64,000 bases of DNA from Artocarpus heterophyllus (GCA_025403435.1 CM046332.1:10843903-10907902), one strand, 5' to 3'; positions 50,003 through 62,290 are shown, numbered from the stretch's first letter. Notes: generated from the letters alone by a model not told the origin. Numbers and translations are program-made.

Positions 50003-51580
50003 ATGACGACACGAGGTAACGCAAGAGACGATACAGCCCGACAGGAGGGGTCAGGCGATGCAAGACATAGGCAACCGGCTACAGGTCGGCCTAGGGGCCG
50101 TCCTCAGACCGTGAGATCTCGGTCCGGGGGGCAAGGAAGCACAGCGAGGGCCGAGCCGGTAGAGGCCCGAGCCGCTCAAGATCCGATCCGAGAGCTTACA
50201 GACGCGGTCATGATCCTAACTCAACAGCTCGCACAGCAAGCTCAACGACAAGCTGCACCAGCTCTGCCTCCCCCGACCCAGGATGACCAGGCTGGAGGTC
50301 GAGTTGAGCGAAGTGCAGCAAACCCACAGCAAAGCCAATCCGAGCCGTCTGCTGGATCCACTGGGGGAATCTCAACTGACAACAGACAAGTTCAAGAACA
50401 CCGTGTAGGGCACCAAGCGGCTCGTGCCCCTTCACCACAAGGTTCCCGAGCCTCGGTATTTGGCCGGCTCGGGTCTCAAGGAATTAACAGAAATCATCAG
50501 GCCAGGGCTGGAGGTCGTGCGGTGGGCAAAGCACCCTATCGGGTCAAACTGCCCGAAGACACCAACAAGCCATCAGTTCTGGGCATTGCAGCAACAGATT
50601 GATGAGATCCATAATTGTAGATTCAGTCTAGATGAAATCGGAGCTCAGGATCCGCCCTTCCCGGATCACATAATGCGGGCGCCTATGCAGCCAAAATTCA
50701 AAGTCCCGCAGATCAAGCCTTCAATGGAGCCACTGACGTTGATGAGCACGCCGAACTTTTTCGGGGACACATGCTACTGCAGAACGCCAGCGACGCCGCA
50801 ATGTGCAAAGCTTTCTCACTCACTCTTACAGGCCCTGCCCGGTAGTGGTCCGACGACTCGAACCCGGGTCAATTCCTTCTTTTCAGCATCTAGCCGATGC
50901 CTTCTCCTCCGCATTCTCTACAACCAGGATGTGGAGGAAAGAAATAACTTGCCTGTATGCCGTTAAGCAGGGAGACGGCAGCGTCAGGGGTTATATTAAC
51001 CGGTTTACCCGGGCAGCTCTCGAGGTCAAGCACGTCGAAGACGAGACCCTCAAACATATCTTTGTATGGGGCCTCCGAGACGAGAAGCTGACATGGTCCT
51101 TGGCCTTCGAGTAGCCAAGCACGTTTTCACAAATGCTCGGGTATGCCCAGAGACACGCGGACGCTGCCGAATACATAAAGAGCCACCGGGAAGAGGCTGG
51201 CCCAAGCGGAACAAAAAGGGATAAGAAGCAGAAAAAGGCACCGAAACAGGGCAATGCCGAGCATGCAAAGAAGCAGAAGAAAGAGAAAGCCGATAAGCCA
51301 AAGGGGCCCACCAGTAAGTTCCAAAACTACACGCCCTTGGTGGCAACTATCGATGAGGTGCTCGCCCAGGTTGGCGACAAGAATTTGTTAACACCACCGC
51401 CCAAGCTCCGAGGCAGCAGGGTGAAGCGCGACCAGTCAAAGTTTTGCAAATTTCACAAGGACGTGGGGCATACTACTCGAGAATGCATCTAGCTGAAGGA
51501 CCAAATAGAAAAGTTGGTCCGAGAAGGTCCGTTACAAGAATTTGTGGAACGGGTTGTAACCCCTGTGAGCCACCTCTGGA
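50003..51580 (+). pseudogene. Gag of the Tat element, frameshifted
   Basis: Starts at the ATG in GAGATGACGACACG. An Arg/Gln-rich N-terminal part (50003-50602), then the retrotransposon gag domain spread over three frames: KFKVPQIKP (about 50690), AELFRGHMLLQNASDAAMCK (about 50745), and SFQHLADAFSSAFSTTRMWR to GLRDEKLTW (50870-51114). A Lys-rich linker and the knuckle CKFHKDVGHTTREC (51445-51486) follow, then a TAG at 51490. C-x2-H instead of C-x2-C at the start of the knuckle is common in Tat elements. Confidence 0.85.
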
Positions 51581-51835
51581 AGGAATGACTCGTCGAGCTG
51601 AGACATACAAAGCTGACCCAAGACCGATAGTAGGAACGCCCCGGAACCCCCGAATATCGTACATACGATATTCGACGGGCCTGTCATTGGGGACACGTCG
51701 AGTGGGCGGCGATCCTACGTCAGAGAAGCTCGGCGGGTCGAACGGGGTGAGTTCATAAATGTGTCCGAGCACATCAACAAGATATGCCGTCAATAAGACA
51801 CCCCGATCACATTCATTGAAGAGGAAGCAGACCAA

Positions 51836-54800
51836 TTGATGCATCCTCATAACGATGCCTTGGTTTACGAACTGCCTATCGCCAACAATGTTGTACGGCG
51901 TGTCTTAGTTGACAACGGCAGTTCGACATACATCCTCTTTAAACAAGCATTTGACAAGTTGAAGATAAGCAACGCGTCTTTAGTCTCGGTTCGGACCCCA
52001 CTCTTCGGCTTTGCGGGCGAATGTGTCCGGGCAATAGGGAAGGTTAGTCTCCTGGTAACTTTTAGAGAAGGAGCTGCCAGGGTCACTCGGGTAGTCAACT
52101 TTTTAGTCGTCGACAAACCCTCCTAGTACAACATCATCATCGACTGGCCGACGCTGAATGAATTAAAGGCCATGGTTTCGACATACCACTTGGCGATGAA
52201 GTTCCCAATCGACGGTGGCGTTGGAGTGATCCGCTGATCTTAGACGGACTCCCGGGCTTGCTATGTAAATGCAGTCCGGGCAGCCACAGCTCAGCAACAT
52301 GGAATCCTGGCCATTTATTCGGTCGAGGAGACTGACCTCCCAACTGATCCGACGCCAAAGATGCTAGCGGACCTGGATCCCAGGTTGCCCGATGAAGAGG
52401 TAAGGGGTACCCCGGTCGAAGACTTAGTGCCGTTCTCCTTGGACCCTGAGAGGCCTGAACGCACAGTCCAACTCGGATCACAGTTACGACCTGAGATCCG
52501 GGCCAACCTGGAATCCTTACTTTCTGAATACCGAGACGTTTTTGCATGGTCCCATGAGGACATGCCCGGCATAGATCCGAGCATCATCAGCTATCGGCTC
52601 AACGTCCAACCTGGCCACAAACTTGTGATACAAAAATGAAGGGCCTTTAATCCGGAGAGATATGCTACAATCAATAATGAAGTCCAGAAACTCTTGAAGG
52701 CTGGGTTTATTAGAGAAGTCAAATATCCGGAATGGTTAGCGAATGTCATCCTTGTCAAAAAGGCGAATGGCAAGTGGCGGGTCTGCATTGACTATACCGA
52801 TCTTAACAAGACCTGCCCGAAAGACTGCTTCCTACTTCCTCGGATAGACCAGCTCGTCGATGCCACAGCCTGCCACGAGCTACTGAGCTTTATGGACGCA
52901 TACTTCGGATATAATCAGATAAGAATGGCCGAAGAAGACCAAGTCAAAACCTCGTTCATTATTGACCAGGGCTTGTACTGTTACGTTGTAATGCCGTTTG
53001 GTCTCAAGAATGCCGGGGCAACTTATCAACGCCTTGTTAACAAAATGTTCACTCGACTGATTGGGAAAACTATGGAGGTCTATGTGGACGACATGTTGGT
53101 AAAATCTATCCAAGTGAAGGACCACATGGCCGACCTCCGAGCTAGCTTCAACATTCTTCAGGAATATGGGATGAAACTCAACCCGGCAAAATGCGCTTTC
53201 GGCATCGGCTCAGGCAAATTCCTCAGATTTTTGGTTAACTGACAAGGAATCGAGGTCAACCCGGCAAAGGCCCAAGCAATTATCGACATGCATTCTCCTC
53301 GGACAGTGAAAGACGTGCAAAGGATTACTGGGATGGTGGCCGCCTTGTCAAGGTTTGTCTCATGGGCTACCGACAAGTGTCACCCTTTTTTCAAGGCACT
53401 TAAGGGAAGGTTTGAGTAGAGCAGGGAGTGTGAGGAAGCTTTCCAAGACTTAAAAACTTACTTAGCTACACCCCCACTCCTGTCCAAACCTTCGCCCGGT
53501 GAGGTCTTAACTGCCTATTTAGCCGTCTCGGAGAAGGCTGTCAGCTCGGTATTAGTCCGAGACAAAAACGGGATCCAGAGACCGGTTTACTATACCAGCC
53601 ACACGTTCCAGGGTGCCGAGGAGCGGTACCCTCCGTTGGAGAAGCTGGCCTTAGCCTTAATAACATCGATTCGGAAGTTACGGCCGTATTACCAAGGCCA
53701 TACCGTCAAGGTCCCGACCAAGTTCCCTCTCCGGTAAGTTTTACAGAGTCCAAAAATATCAGGTAGAACGGCCAAGTGGTCGGTTGAGCTGGGCCAATAT
53801 GATGTACATTTTGGGCCGAGAACGGCGATAAAAGCTCAAGTCCTAGCGGATTTCATTGCCGAATTTACAGAGGCTGGAAAAGTAGCTCCCTTAATTGAGA
53901 AATCACCCATTGAGAAGCTGGATACAGCTAGCTGCAGTGAACAAGGCCTTTCCCTGGAGCCAAACTGGAAACTACACGTCGACGGCTCAACCTGCGTCGA
54001 CGGATCGGGGGCTGGCTTGATTCTAACAAGCCCTGACGGGTATAAGGTCATTTATGCCCTTCGTTTTGACTTCAAGACCTCTAACAACGAAGCGGAGTAT
54101 GAAGCTTTGCTAGCCGGACTGCGAATTGCCCGAGACCTTGGAGTCAATCGCCTGACCATCTATAGTGACTCGATGCTAGTGGTGCAGCAAGTCACTGGAG
54201 GATTTCAGGCCCGGGCAGAATCGATAGCGACATATTTAAAGGAAGCAAAACAGTTGCTTGGATAATTTAAGACCTATACTTTTAAGCAAATCCCCTGATC
54301 CGAGAACGCGAAAGCCGACGTCCTAGCCCGACTAGCCTCTAGGATGGGTGGAATAGACTCGATGTCCGTCCCCATCAAAAGACTCTCCGGACCAAGTATT
54401 AATAAGGAGGTCATGAACCTGGCAGCGAAGCCGACATGTACATGGATGGACCCAATCATCCGATACCTGACCATAGCTGAATTACCCGACGGCCGTGAAG
54501 AGGCACGTCAGGTACGTAATAGCTTGGCCCGGTATTCGATGATTGGGGGAAAGTTGTACCGACGAGGTTACACGATGCCATGCCTAAGATGTTTGGACCC
54601 CAAGGAGGCCGAATATCTAATGAAGGAAATCCATGAAGGCCTATGTGGCAATTATTCCGGTGGACGCTCCTAGGCCCAGAAATGCCTCCGGCAGGGTTAC
54701 TACTGGCCCACCATGCAGCAAGACTGCTGGAGCCTTGCACGGAAATGCCTTAAATGCCAGCAATTTGCTAGGGTGCTAGGTTCACACGCCAAGCCTCTTA

Positions 54801-55675
54801 ATCCGGTAACTTCGGCATGGCCGTTGGCAAAGTAGGCTATCGACTTGATCGGACCTCTCCCGTCGGCCCGCTCGTAATTCAGATATTGTATCATCACCAT
54901 AGACTATCTGACGAAGTGGATTGAAGTTGAGCCTTGTACCAACATGACCGAAGCCAAGTGCACCAACTTTGTATGGAAAAACATCATTTGCCGGTTTGAA
55001 ATCCCGCACACTATTGTGACTGACAATGCCAAATAGTTTGACTCCTCGGGTCTACGTTATTTGTACGAGAAGCTTGGCATTAAGAAAGTTTTCTCCAACC
55101 CGAGCTATCCGTAAAGTAACGGCTAGGTTGAAGCCGTAAACAAGACAATCAAAGATAACCTGAAGAAGAAACTCGAGGGGCTTAAGGGTGCGTGGATCGA
55201 CGAACTACCCCAAGTGCTCTGGGCATACCGGACAATTACACGAGCTGCGACTGGCGAAACACCATTCTCCCTGGTTTACGGGGCAGAGACCGTCATCCCA
55301 TCTGAGGTAGGGTTACCGAGCTTAAGGGTTGAGCAATACGAAGAAGCTCTGAATGCAAAGCTCATGATGACCGAGTTCGACCTACTTGAAGAAAAAAGGA
55401 ACCGAGCATCAATTCGTAATGCAGCTCGGAACCAGGTAGTAGCTCGGTATTACAACAAAAGAGTTCAGCCGAGAAGCTTTAAAGTTGGTGACTTAGTGAT
55501 GAAGAAGGTCACGGTTCAACAACCCGGTCTTGGGTCCTTTGGTCCGAAATGGGAAGGTCCATTTAGAGTCGAAGGTATCGTACGGCCAGGCACTTACAGG
55601 TTGACCGATACGGAGGGGAATCAGCTCGAGCATCCATAGAATGCCGAGCTCTTAAAAAGATTCTATTCTTAAAGA
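51836..55675 (+). pseudogene. Pol of the Tat element (protease, RT, two RNase H domains, integrase), many stops
   Basis: Protease core VDNGSS (Asp codon 51911). RT 52694-53242 with GKWRVCIDYTDLNK and VYVDDMLVKS. First RNase H about 53400-53850 (a frameshift or decayed part near 53750). Second, archaeal-type RNase H 53955-54320 with LHVDGSTCVDGSGAG, NEAEYEALLAGL and YSDSMLVV. Integrase 54540-55640 with a decayed zinc finger, ITIDYLTKWIEVEP, IVTDN, and C-terminal FGPKWEGPFRV. In-frame stops include 52637, 53240, 53417, 54263, 54296, 54671, 54833, 54875, 55034, 55112, 55124 and 55637; nearly all sit where family members have Gln, Arg or Trp, so they are single C-to-T or G-to-A changes. Confidence 0.9.
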
Positions 55676-56427
55676 TCAGAGCCAAACTCTTTTTTTTTTT
55701 TTTATCTCTGGCCACAATTCTTTTGTAACTGGGCCTGCTGAGCAGGGCTAGAAAAATCCATGTAAATAAATATTACATTAATGGAGCACTACTCCCCTAA
55801 TCTCATTCCACTAGAGCAATGTGTTTAAGGGAAAAATACGCCTAATATGCCACAACTCCAGCTTGGAAGACAGGATGCTGACTCCCCATCAAGGGAGTCA
55901 TCCTCGTCAAACCAAGCCGGGGGGCTAGTCGGTATATCAATCATGTCTGTCGCTGTACGGACGACCCGGTAAGTTGCTCAGTACAATACATGTCCAACGA
56001 CTCCTACACTTGTAAACTTTCCTTAAAACTTAAACAAGTCTACGGGGGGCAATAGGGTAAGGGTAGCTATATGCCGTTTATATTCTGCCCGACCGAGATC
56101 ATAAACCTAAACCTGCTTAGAGTAATTAACCAAGCAGAGAAGGATAACTACTCAGATTAACTGAGAATAGAGGTGCCATTTACCTCTGCTTGGACAACTC
56201 GACAACAGAGGTATCAAACTTTCGCACTCGGATAAATTGAGCGGATGAGGCTTACTTGCTGTCGAGATAGCTGGTACCCAGCCTGGAATCCTTCCCGAGA
56301 AGTGCCTAACTACACGTAAGAAAAGTAAACGCAAATAGGGAAAAGATAAAATGTTTAATTTTTATTTATCAGGGAGGTACAAGGAAATCGGGCACCTCCC
56401 GAGCCCGAATACAAAAGAAAAAGGCGC
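55676..56427. other. Spacer between Tat pol and the antisense gene
   Basis: T-rich tract (55690-55704), then no recognised coding. Should contain the end of the antisense transcript. Confidence 0.5.
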
Positions 56428-57558
56428 TCAGTCGGCCTGGGTCTCATCCCTGGCCGTGTCCTCATCCTGGCCTCCCTCGGTAACCTGCACATCCCCGTCG
56501 TCGTCACCGTCCACAACGACGACCTCCTCAACATCCCGCTGTTGTTTGGCATCATCTTGGTCCGGCTCGACGATGATCGACCAGTCGAATCTAGCCGCCT
56601 CGGGATGCTTTTCAATCAGATGGTCACGGAGGTTTGTCATTCCGTCAAAGTAGAGATCAGTATATTCCGGGGATGTCTTAAACTCCTCAACCGCACTGGC
56701 TAGGCGGTCGGGGAGCCCGGCCACAAATTGTTGATGCTCGGCTTGTAGGGTTGACAGCTGCCCCTCAAGCCGTGCAACTTTATCTTCCAGCCGTGCAGCT
56801 TTACCTTCCGCCTCCTTGAGCAGCCTCGACATGTCCTCAGCCTCGGCCTTTGCCCTTCGAGCTTCATCCTGAGACCGTGAGAGAGACTCCTTGGCTTGGT
56901 TTAGCTCAATATTTTTCTCATTGAGCTCTTTGTCGGAGTCCATCTTCATCAGGAAGGTCTTCTTGTGCCTCTCTTTCTCCTTGTGGATCTCCCTTATTCC
57001 AATAGAGTGTACCATATGCACAATGGCGCTCGACTACGAAAATTACAAGGGGTTAGTCCTCGGCAATGTTACAGGATGTCCTCGAAACTATTGATTAGCT
57101 CAGATACTTACAGAGGCGGTCGCTCAGAGGGCCATGTTGCACAAGTCCTGGAAGTCCTCGCCCCGGATGTTCATAAAGAAGTCATCCGAGGGAGCCACGT
57201 CTCCGAGGCACTCGAGAAGCATGCCACGGCAGTCTGGGCGTCTTCTCTGCAGGTCCTCGAAAGAACCTTTGGCGGCCTCGTCTACTCGACCGACTTCTAG
57301 CGAGGCCCTTATCGACCGTGGCGGAGGTGGTGGAACTTGGACTGATGAGGAGGTTTGACCGGTGCGTGTTGGGAGCTCGGGTATCGGCGTCTGCTTGCGT
57401 TTTCTGTCAGCGTCGACAGTTTTGCCTTTGTCCTTCCTCTGGCTTGCCATCTGGGCACGCCTATCAGCACGGGAGGTCGGTGCCATCATTTCGGCACAAG
57501 GAATGCAAAGCCAAAGCAAGAATGTTATAGAAATAATAATAAAGCGGGGATGATTCAA
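56428..57558 (-). pseudogene. Antisense gene of the Tat element, 3' coding blocks
   Basis: Two minus-strand ORFs, 57558-57124 and 57021-56428. A donor GTAAGT (starting 57111) and an acceptor TAG (57036-57034) would remove 78 nt and join them phase 0 to phase 0. One in-frame TGA (57126-57124) precedes the donor. Block one is basic and proline-rich with QVPPPPPRS. Block two is a long heptad-like coiled coil (LNQAKESLSRSQDEARRAK, AARLEDKVARLEGQLSTL) with an acidic tail ending EDTARDETQAD. Linkage to the upstream block is likely but its splice was not resolved. Function unknown. Confidence 0.6.
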
Positions 57559-57875
57559 AATAAAGTTCCAGGCTGACCTCCGATCCGGAGTTGGCGCGAC
57601 GGGTATAGGAGCCTAATCACGCCCTCGAGGTTCTCGTCGGCTACAGGTGGCCCCGCATCGAAGGAGCCACTGGACGAGTCCTTGGTACTGGACGAAGAAG
57701 GCTCCCTCATCGGCCACCCGGACCGGGAAGTGCTTGGCCCTGGAAGGTCCGCGTCACTCGGGCGGGCAACTGTAACCTACCCGGTCTCCCGGGCAGGACG
57801 ACCGGCTCGGGGAAGACTGCTGGACTCCCTAAACTAGCCGTATCTGGATAGAGTGTCCTTCTTCAGAAGAAAGGA

Positions 57876-59039
57876 CTATTGTCTGGACGATTCTGGCTTT
57901 TCAAACAGCTCATCCACGACCTTTATTACACGGCCCGGTGCCCAAGGACGCTTGGTCCAGACGTGCCCCTGCTCAAATGACCTCGGCACTTGCTCATCCT
58001 CGGGGACAGCTTCACTGGCGCGGGCTAAAAAGTCCCCCCCGACATAGAACCATTCGTACTTCCATAACTTGTCCGAGTCGGGGTTGCCCAAGATAAAATC
58101 CTTCCTGAAGTCGGTGAAGTAGTACCAGCCGGACTGCCGAGGAAGCTTCTTCATCTTGAATACTTGCTTGAAGGCCTCCAATGGCATCTCAATACTCCGG
58201 TGGTACTTCCACAAAATATACATCCCGATCAACAATCTATAGCTGTTCGAGTTTAATTGTGCCGGGCGCACATTAAAGTCGTTGAGTGCCCGGTGGAGAA
58301 AACGGTGCAGTGGTAGATGCAGCCCGGCCTTAAAGAACTCGACGTAAAGCGTGATAAATCCCTCCGGCGCGTCTAAAGGTGAGTCTCCCTCACCGGGAAC
58401 GGTGAGAACCACATCGACCGGAATGCCATACTCGTCGCGTAGGGTCTCTAACCGCGACTCTGTGATGGCGCTTGTGTAACTTGCCGCCAAGGTTTGCCCA
58501 GGACGGCTTATCCGATATGCCGTAACACCCTGCATGCGGGTGGCCTGGACCTCCTGCTCCATCTACGGCTGCTCTGCCCCTGTCTCCTCGGCTGCATGCT
58601 CTTCATCGGAGACATCAACCGTAATCACCCCCGCGACTTGGACGGGGGCCCTGGCACTCCGACCAGAGGTGCTCGGAGCATCCTCATGGGTCTGAAACTC
58701 GGTCCTCTCCCTTGGAAAAACTCAGGAAGAGCCCGCTGACGCCGCCTCTACATGAGGGTCTTGTTCCCTGGACGGCCTAATAAGCTTACGCTCACCCAGC
58801 ATATTTAAAAACTCCTGCTCGGGCACGGTCTGGGAATCGACCCTTAGGATTTGCTCCAGCCGACTAGCCCCTTCCTGTCTTGGGGACGCCACCTCGGTGT
58901 TGGATTGAGTCGAAGAAGAGCTACTGCTCTCCTCGCTACTTTGTGACCATGAAACCTCTACGTTCTGTGAGTCGGACAAATCGCTCATCTTCACTCGGGA
59001 AATTACCTGCTCAGGTTCTTGGTAGCTCGGGTGATGCAA
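57876..59039 (-). pseudogene. Antisense gene of the Tat element, 5' block, putative gypsy-type transposon domain
   Basis: One minus-strand frame from ATG 59039 (alternative ATG 58988) to TAG at 57878-57876, with two in-frame stops, 58724-58722 (TGA) and 58565-58563 (TAG). The N-terminal part is Ser/Glu-rich (SSEESSSSSSTQSN). The core has GFITLYVEFFKAGLHLPLHR, YRLLIGMYILWKYH and WYYFTDFRKD, the pattern of the plant 'putative gypsy type transposon' (Transposase_28) family. The frame continues, with stops, past 57876 to about 57580. A TATA box on - lies about 92 bp upstream. Post-pol antisense ORFs are known from some Tat elements; role unknown. Confidence 0.7.
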
Positions 59040-59130
59040 TCCTCGGCTATACTACTTGAGCTTGGCAGCTAAAATTTTTCGATCGAAAGATTTCTGAAAA
59101 TAAAGTGCAAATTACGAAGGGGAGGGACCC

Positions 59131-59138
59131 TATTTATA
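59131..59138 (-). promoter_or_regulatory. TATA box for the Tat antisense gene
   Basis: On - the sequence GGCTATAAATAGGG gives TATAAATA at 59138-59131, about 92 bp upstream of ATG 59039, with a start site predicted near 59105. It lies outside the LTR, so it is separate from the LTR promoter. Confidence 0.6.
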
Positions 59139-59363
59139 GCCATTTTAAGCAGGAAACTAGAGCGCAAAAACCCAAAAGGCGTAATTAATACGCCTGACAG
59201 CCGCACAGACGGCCACAATGAGACACGCATCCCACGTCTGATCCGCGCGTGTTTTCACCTCACCCGCTTTTAAGTGTCGTTTGGTCTTCCTCCTTTGAGC
59301 CGACCTCACCCACTCGGCATAGTCCACCCGACCGAACACCGACCAGGTGAACTGGGGGGCTAA

Positions 59364-59993
59364 TGTTGAGGGTAAGCTCGACGCCACCACCGAGGACGCG
59401 AACTTTGGTGGTCGGCAATTAAGCTCGGTAGACATCAGGGAGCCTACTGTCTGTCCCCGGGCTTTATACTTCTTCCCGAGGTGCCTTCTATTCATCCAAG
59501 GGCACGCCCCAAGAAGACTGCCACCTCGGGGATGTATGGTAGCTTGGGTCGGATCACGTTATTCATAAAGATACGTCATTACCCATCCTTGTAGGCCAAC
59601 ACCAGGCAAACGTGCTGCCGTCCGATAGAGTCCTATCCATTGGTCGATGGACGCGACACTTGTCACTTACTGCCTGACATACTTTGACGTGACACCTGGG
59701 TAATGGGTAAAACCCATCTTGCACCTGATCCAGCTGGTGGCCTATAAATAGGATGCATTTATGACGTCTTAGAGAGAGAGACTTCTTCACACCTAACTAG
59801 CTGCCGACCTCTGTCGAGCAATACTTGCCTTGAGCATCGGAGAGTCCTTGTCTATTGACTAACCCTACTTTTCTCTGAACCATCCCTCTCGTAGGTACAC
59901 ACTCCCGGTCAGGAGCAAGCCTAAGAAGAGGTCAGAACGTGCACAGTCGCACGTGGGTGTTGATCTGACGTCGGACAACGATAAGCATCAACA
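59364..59993 (+). repeat. 3' LTR of the Tat element
   Basis: 630 bp, preceded by the purine tract ACTGGGGGGCTAA. TATAAATA at 59743-59750. Followed by target duplication ATAAT. Confidence 0.94.
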
Positions 59994-60270
59994 ATAATGA
60001 TTAAACAAATAAGATAAAAATAAAATGAAACAAAATAATTAAAGAAAGACGAAATACGCGTTAGGTCCCACTGACCCACAACTTGTGCACACACATAGTA
60101 TTGACAATATTTAAATTACAACTACAGTCCAAAATAAATAGAAAGAAAGACTAAAATTATACATATCTTGATTAATTTGTACAACAACCTACCCAGGTCT
60201 TCAATTGATCGCAAATCCGGTCTGCGGACCCTTCGTCAATCCTAAGCTGGATTCCACCTAAGGGGGGAAG

Positions 60271-61286
60271 ATTTTAAAAACATATAAAATGTGAGTGAAA
60301 GGCTCAGTAGGACTATGTTTTAAAAATAGATAGATAATTTAAATACAAAGTTTACTTTTGAAAGAAATAATTAGAAAACAAAGTTAAATAAATAAATTCT
60401 TTTAAATAAGTCTTATTAAAAACAGTTAATCCAAAAAGTACATTTTTATCTTTCTTGGGCAAACCATAGTTATCACCACCGAAGTGGCCTAGTTGGGCTA
60501 CCTCTAAGGTCGCATACTACACGACCCGATCTCTGATATGGCATCATGCCTGTTTATATATTTCTGTTAATTATTAAAATCACTTTTTACCAAGTGTTTT
60601 TATTTACATTCATTATGAGGTTTGTTATGAAAATTAACTCAATCTACTATGCATGAAAACAATCAATAAAAATTCGTTTTCAATCAATCATTGAAAACAT
60701 TTTGTTAAAATCCTTTTTGAGGCCAAAATCTTTTTTTTAAGAAAAAAAAATTTGGCTACCAAGGAAAGGGTATAAGTCTTATTAAAAATATATAAAATGT
60801 GAGTGAAAGGCTCAGTAGGACTATGTTTTATAAATAGATAGATAATTTAAATACAAAGCTTACTTTTGAAAGAAATAATTAGAAAACAAAGTTAAATAAA
60901 TAAATTCTTTTAAATAAGTCTTATTAAAAACAATTCATCCAGAAAGTACCTTTTTATCTTTCTTGGGCAAACCATAGTTATCACCACTAAAGTGGCCCAG
61001 TTGGGTTTTGGGACATACCCCCAAGGTCGCACACTGCATGACCCAATCTCTGATATGGCATCATGCCTGTTTATATAATTCTGTTAATTATTAAAATCTC
61101 TTTTTACCAAGTATTTTCATTTACATTCATTATGAGGTTTGTTATGAAAATTACCTCAATCTACTGTGTATGAAAACAATCAATAAAAATTCTTTTTCAA
61201 CTAATCATTGAAAACATTTTGTTAAAATCCTTTTTGAGGCCAAAATCTTTTTTTAAAATTTGGCTACCAAGGAAAGGGTAGAAGTC
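60271..61286. repeat. Tandem duplication of about 508 bp in the chromovirus LTR
   Basis: Units about 60271-60778 and 60779-61286. Both run from a TATAAAATGTGAGTGAAAGG segment to GGCTACCAAGGAAAGGGTA with small differences (for example CACCGAAGTGGCC against CACTAAAGTGGCC). Confidence 0.9.
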
Positions 61287-61540
61287 CTACCTCAATATCC
61301 ATGCCGATATCCAACTCTGTAGTCCCGATCTGCTATACGTTAGCTCCACGAAATCCACGAACAACCTTAAATAGAAACTAGGTATATCGGTATCTAGCTT
61401 AAGATATCCTATGTTGCCAAGCTATCTCATGGCGTCCTACTGTGCCATTCATGTTTTTAAAATCATATTGAAAGTTTAAAATCTCTATCGGGATTCAGAA
61501 CAGTGGAAACAGGTGAAAAATGGCAAATTTTCACTATGCC

Positions 61541-61730
61541 TAGTCGGCCTACCGGTCCCCTTGGCTCGGCCTGCCGAACTGTGTAGTTTGGCCTACCGGC
61601 AATTCAAGTCCAGCCTGCTAGAGTTTTCCAGGTTCGGCTTGTCGAACTCATGAATCAAGCCTACTGGACATTTGAATCCGGCCTGTCGAACTCATGAATC
61701 CAGCCTACCAAACTGGGAAATTCTAGAATT
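61541..61730. repeat. GC-rich palindrome cluster in the chromovirus LTR
   Basis: Diverged units such as GCTCGGCCTGCCGAACT, GTCGGCCTACCGGT and GGTTCGGCTTGTCGAAC, 25-30 bp apart, the same motif type as in the copia elements. Confidence 0.7.
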
Positions 61731-62209
61731 TTTCAAAACCCGAGTCTCGGCCTCCCCAAGCTCAATTCCTCATTTCAGCCTGTTATTCTCAGTTCTCAGG
61801 CATAGAAAACATTTATAGAAAGTAGAAAAACATAATAAAACACTTTTAAATCGTTTAAACAAGATTTGCGTAGAAAAATCTAATAAAATCCAAAAATGAG
61901 AAAAATGAAGAAAAATAAAAAATCTTGATCTAAATCCCAAACCAAGCTTAGATTCTAGACATTTAAAGTTTCTCTAACTTGGATTAAAAGTTTTCTAAGC
62001 TTAAATGAGCTTGGATTTCAAAATGCTAAGAAAATTGAAAAAGTTAGAAAAAGTTTGAAATTTGAAAACTAACCTTGGATTTAAGCTTTAAATCGAATTT
62101 ATGATCATTCAAACGCGTTCCCGAGCTTCCAATCCACTGAAAATTGAAGCTTGGGCTTGATTTTTAGATCAAAAATCTGAGAGTAAGAGGGAGAAAGAGA
62201 GAGGCAGTG

Positions 62210-62290
62210 GGAAGGAGAGAGATAGACGAGAGAAAGAGAGTAAGAGTGAGCATGAGAGAGTGAGGGACAGAGAGAGAGAGAGAGAGAGGG
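62210..62290. repeat. GA-rich low-complexity tract
   Basis: Irregular (GA)n with AGAGAGAGAGAGAGAGAG at about 62270-62287. The minus-strand ORF rich in Leu/Ser is a by-product. Confidence 0.75.

Larger units (their letters stand above)
33183..59993 (+). mobile_element. Tat-type Ty3/gypsy retrotransposon, plus strand, carries nested insertions
   Basis: LTRs begin TGTTGAGAGTAAGCTCGG (33183) and TGTTGAGGGTAAGCTCGA (59364). The target duplication ATAAT flanks both sides (33178-33182 and 59994-59998). After removing the nested copia the element is about 10.7 kb. Order: 5' LTR, PBS, gag, protease, RT, RNase H, second RNase H, integrase, antisense gene, 3' LTR. A second RNase H domain, YVDDMLVKS in RT and a post-pol antisense ORF mark the Tat lineage. 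Many stops make it non-autonomous. Confidence 0.93.
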
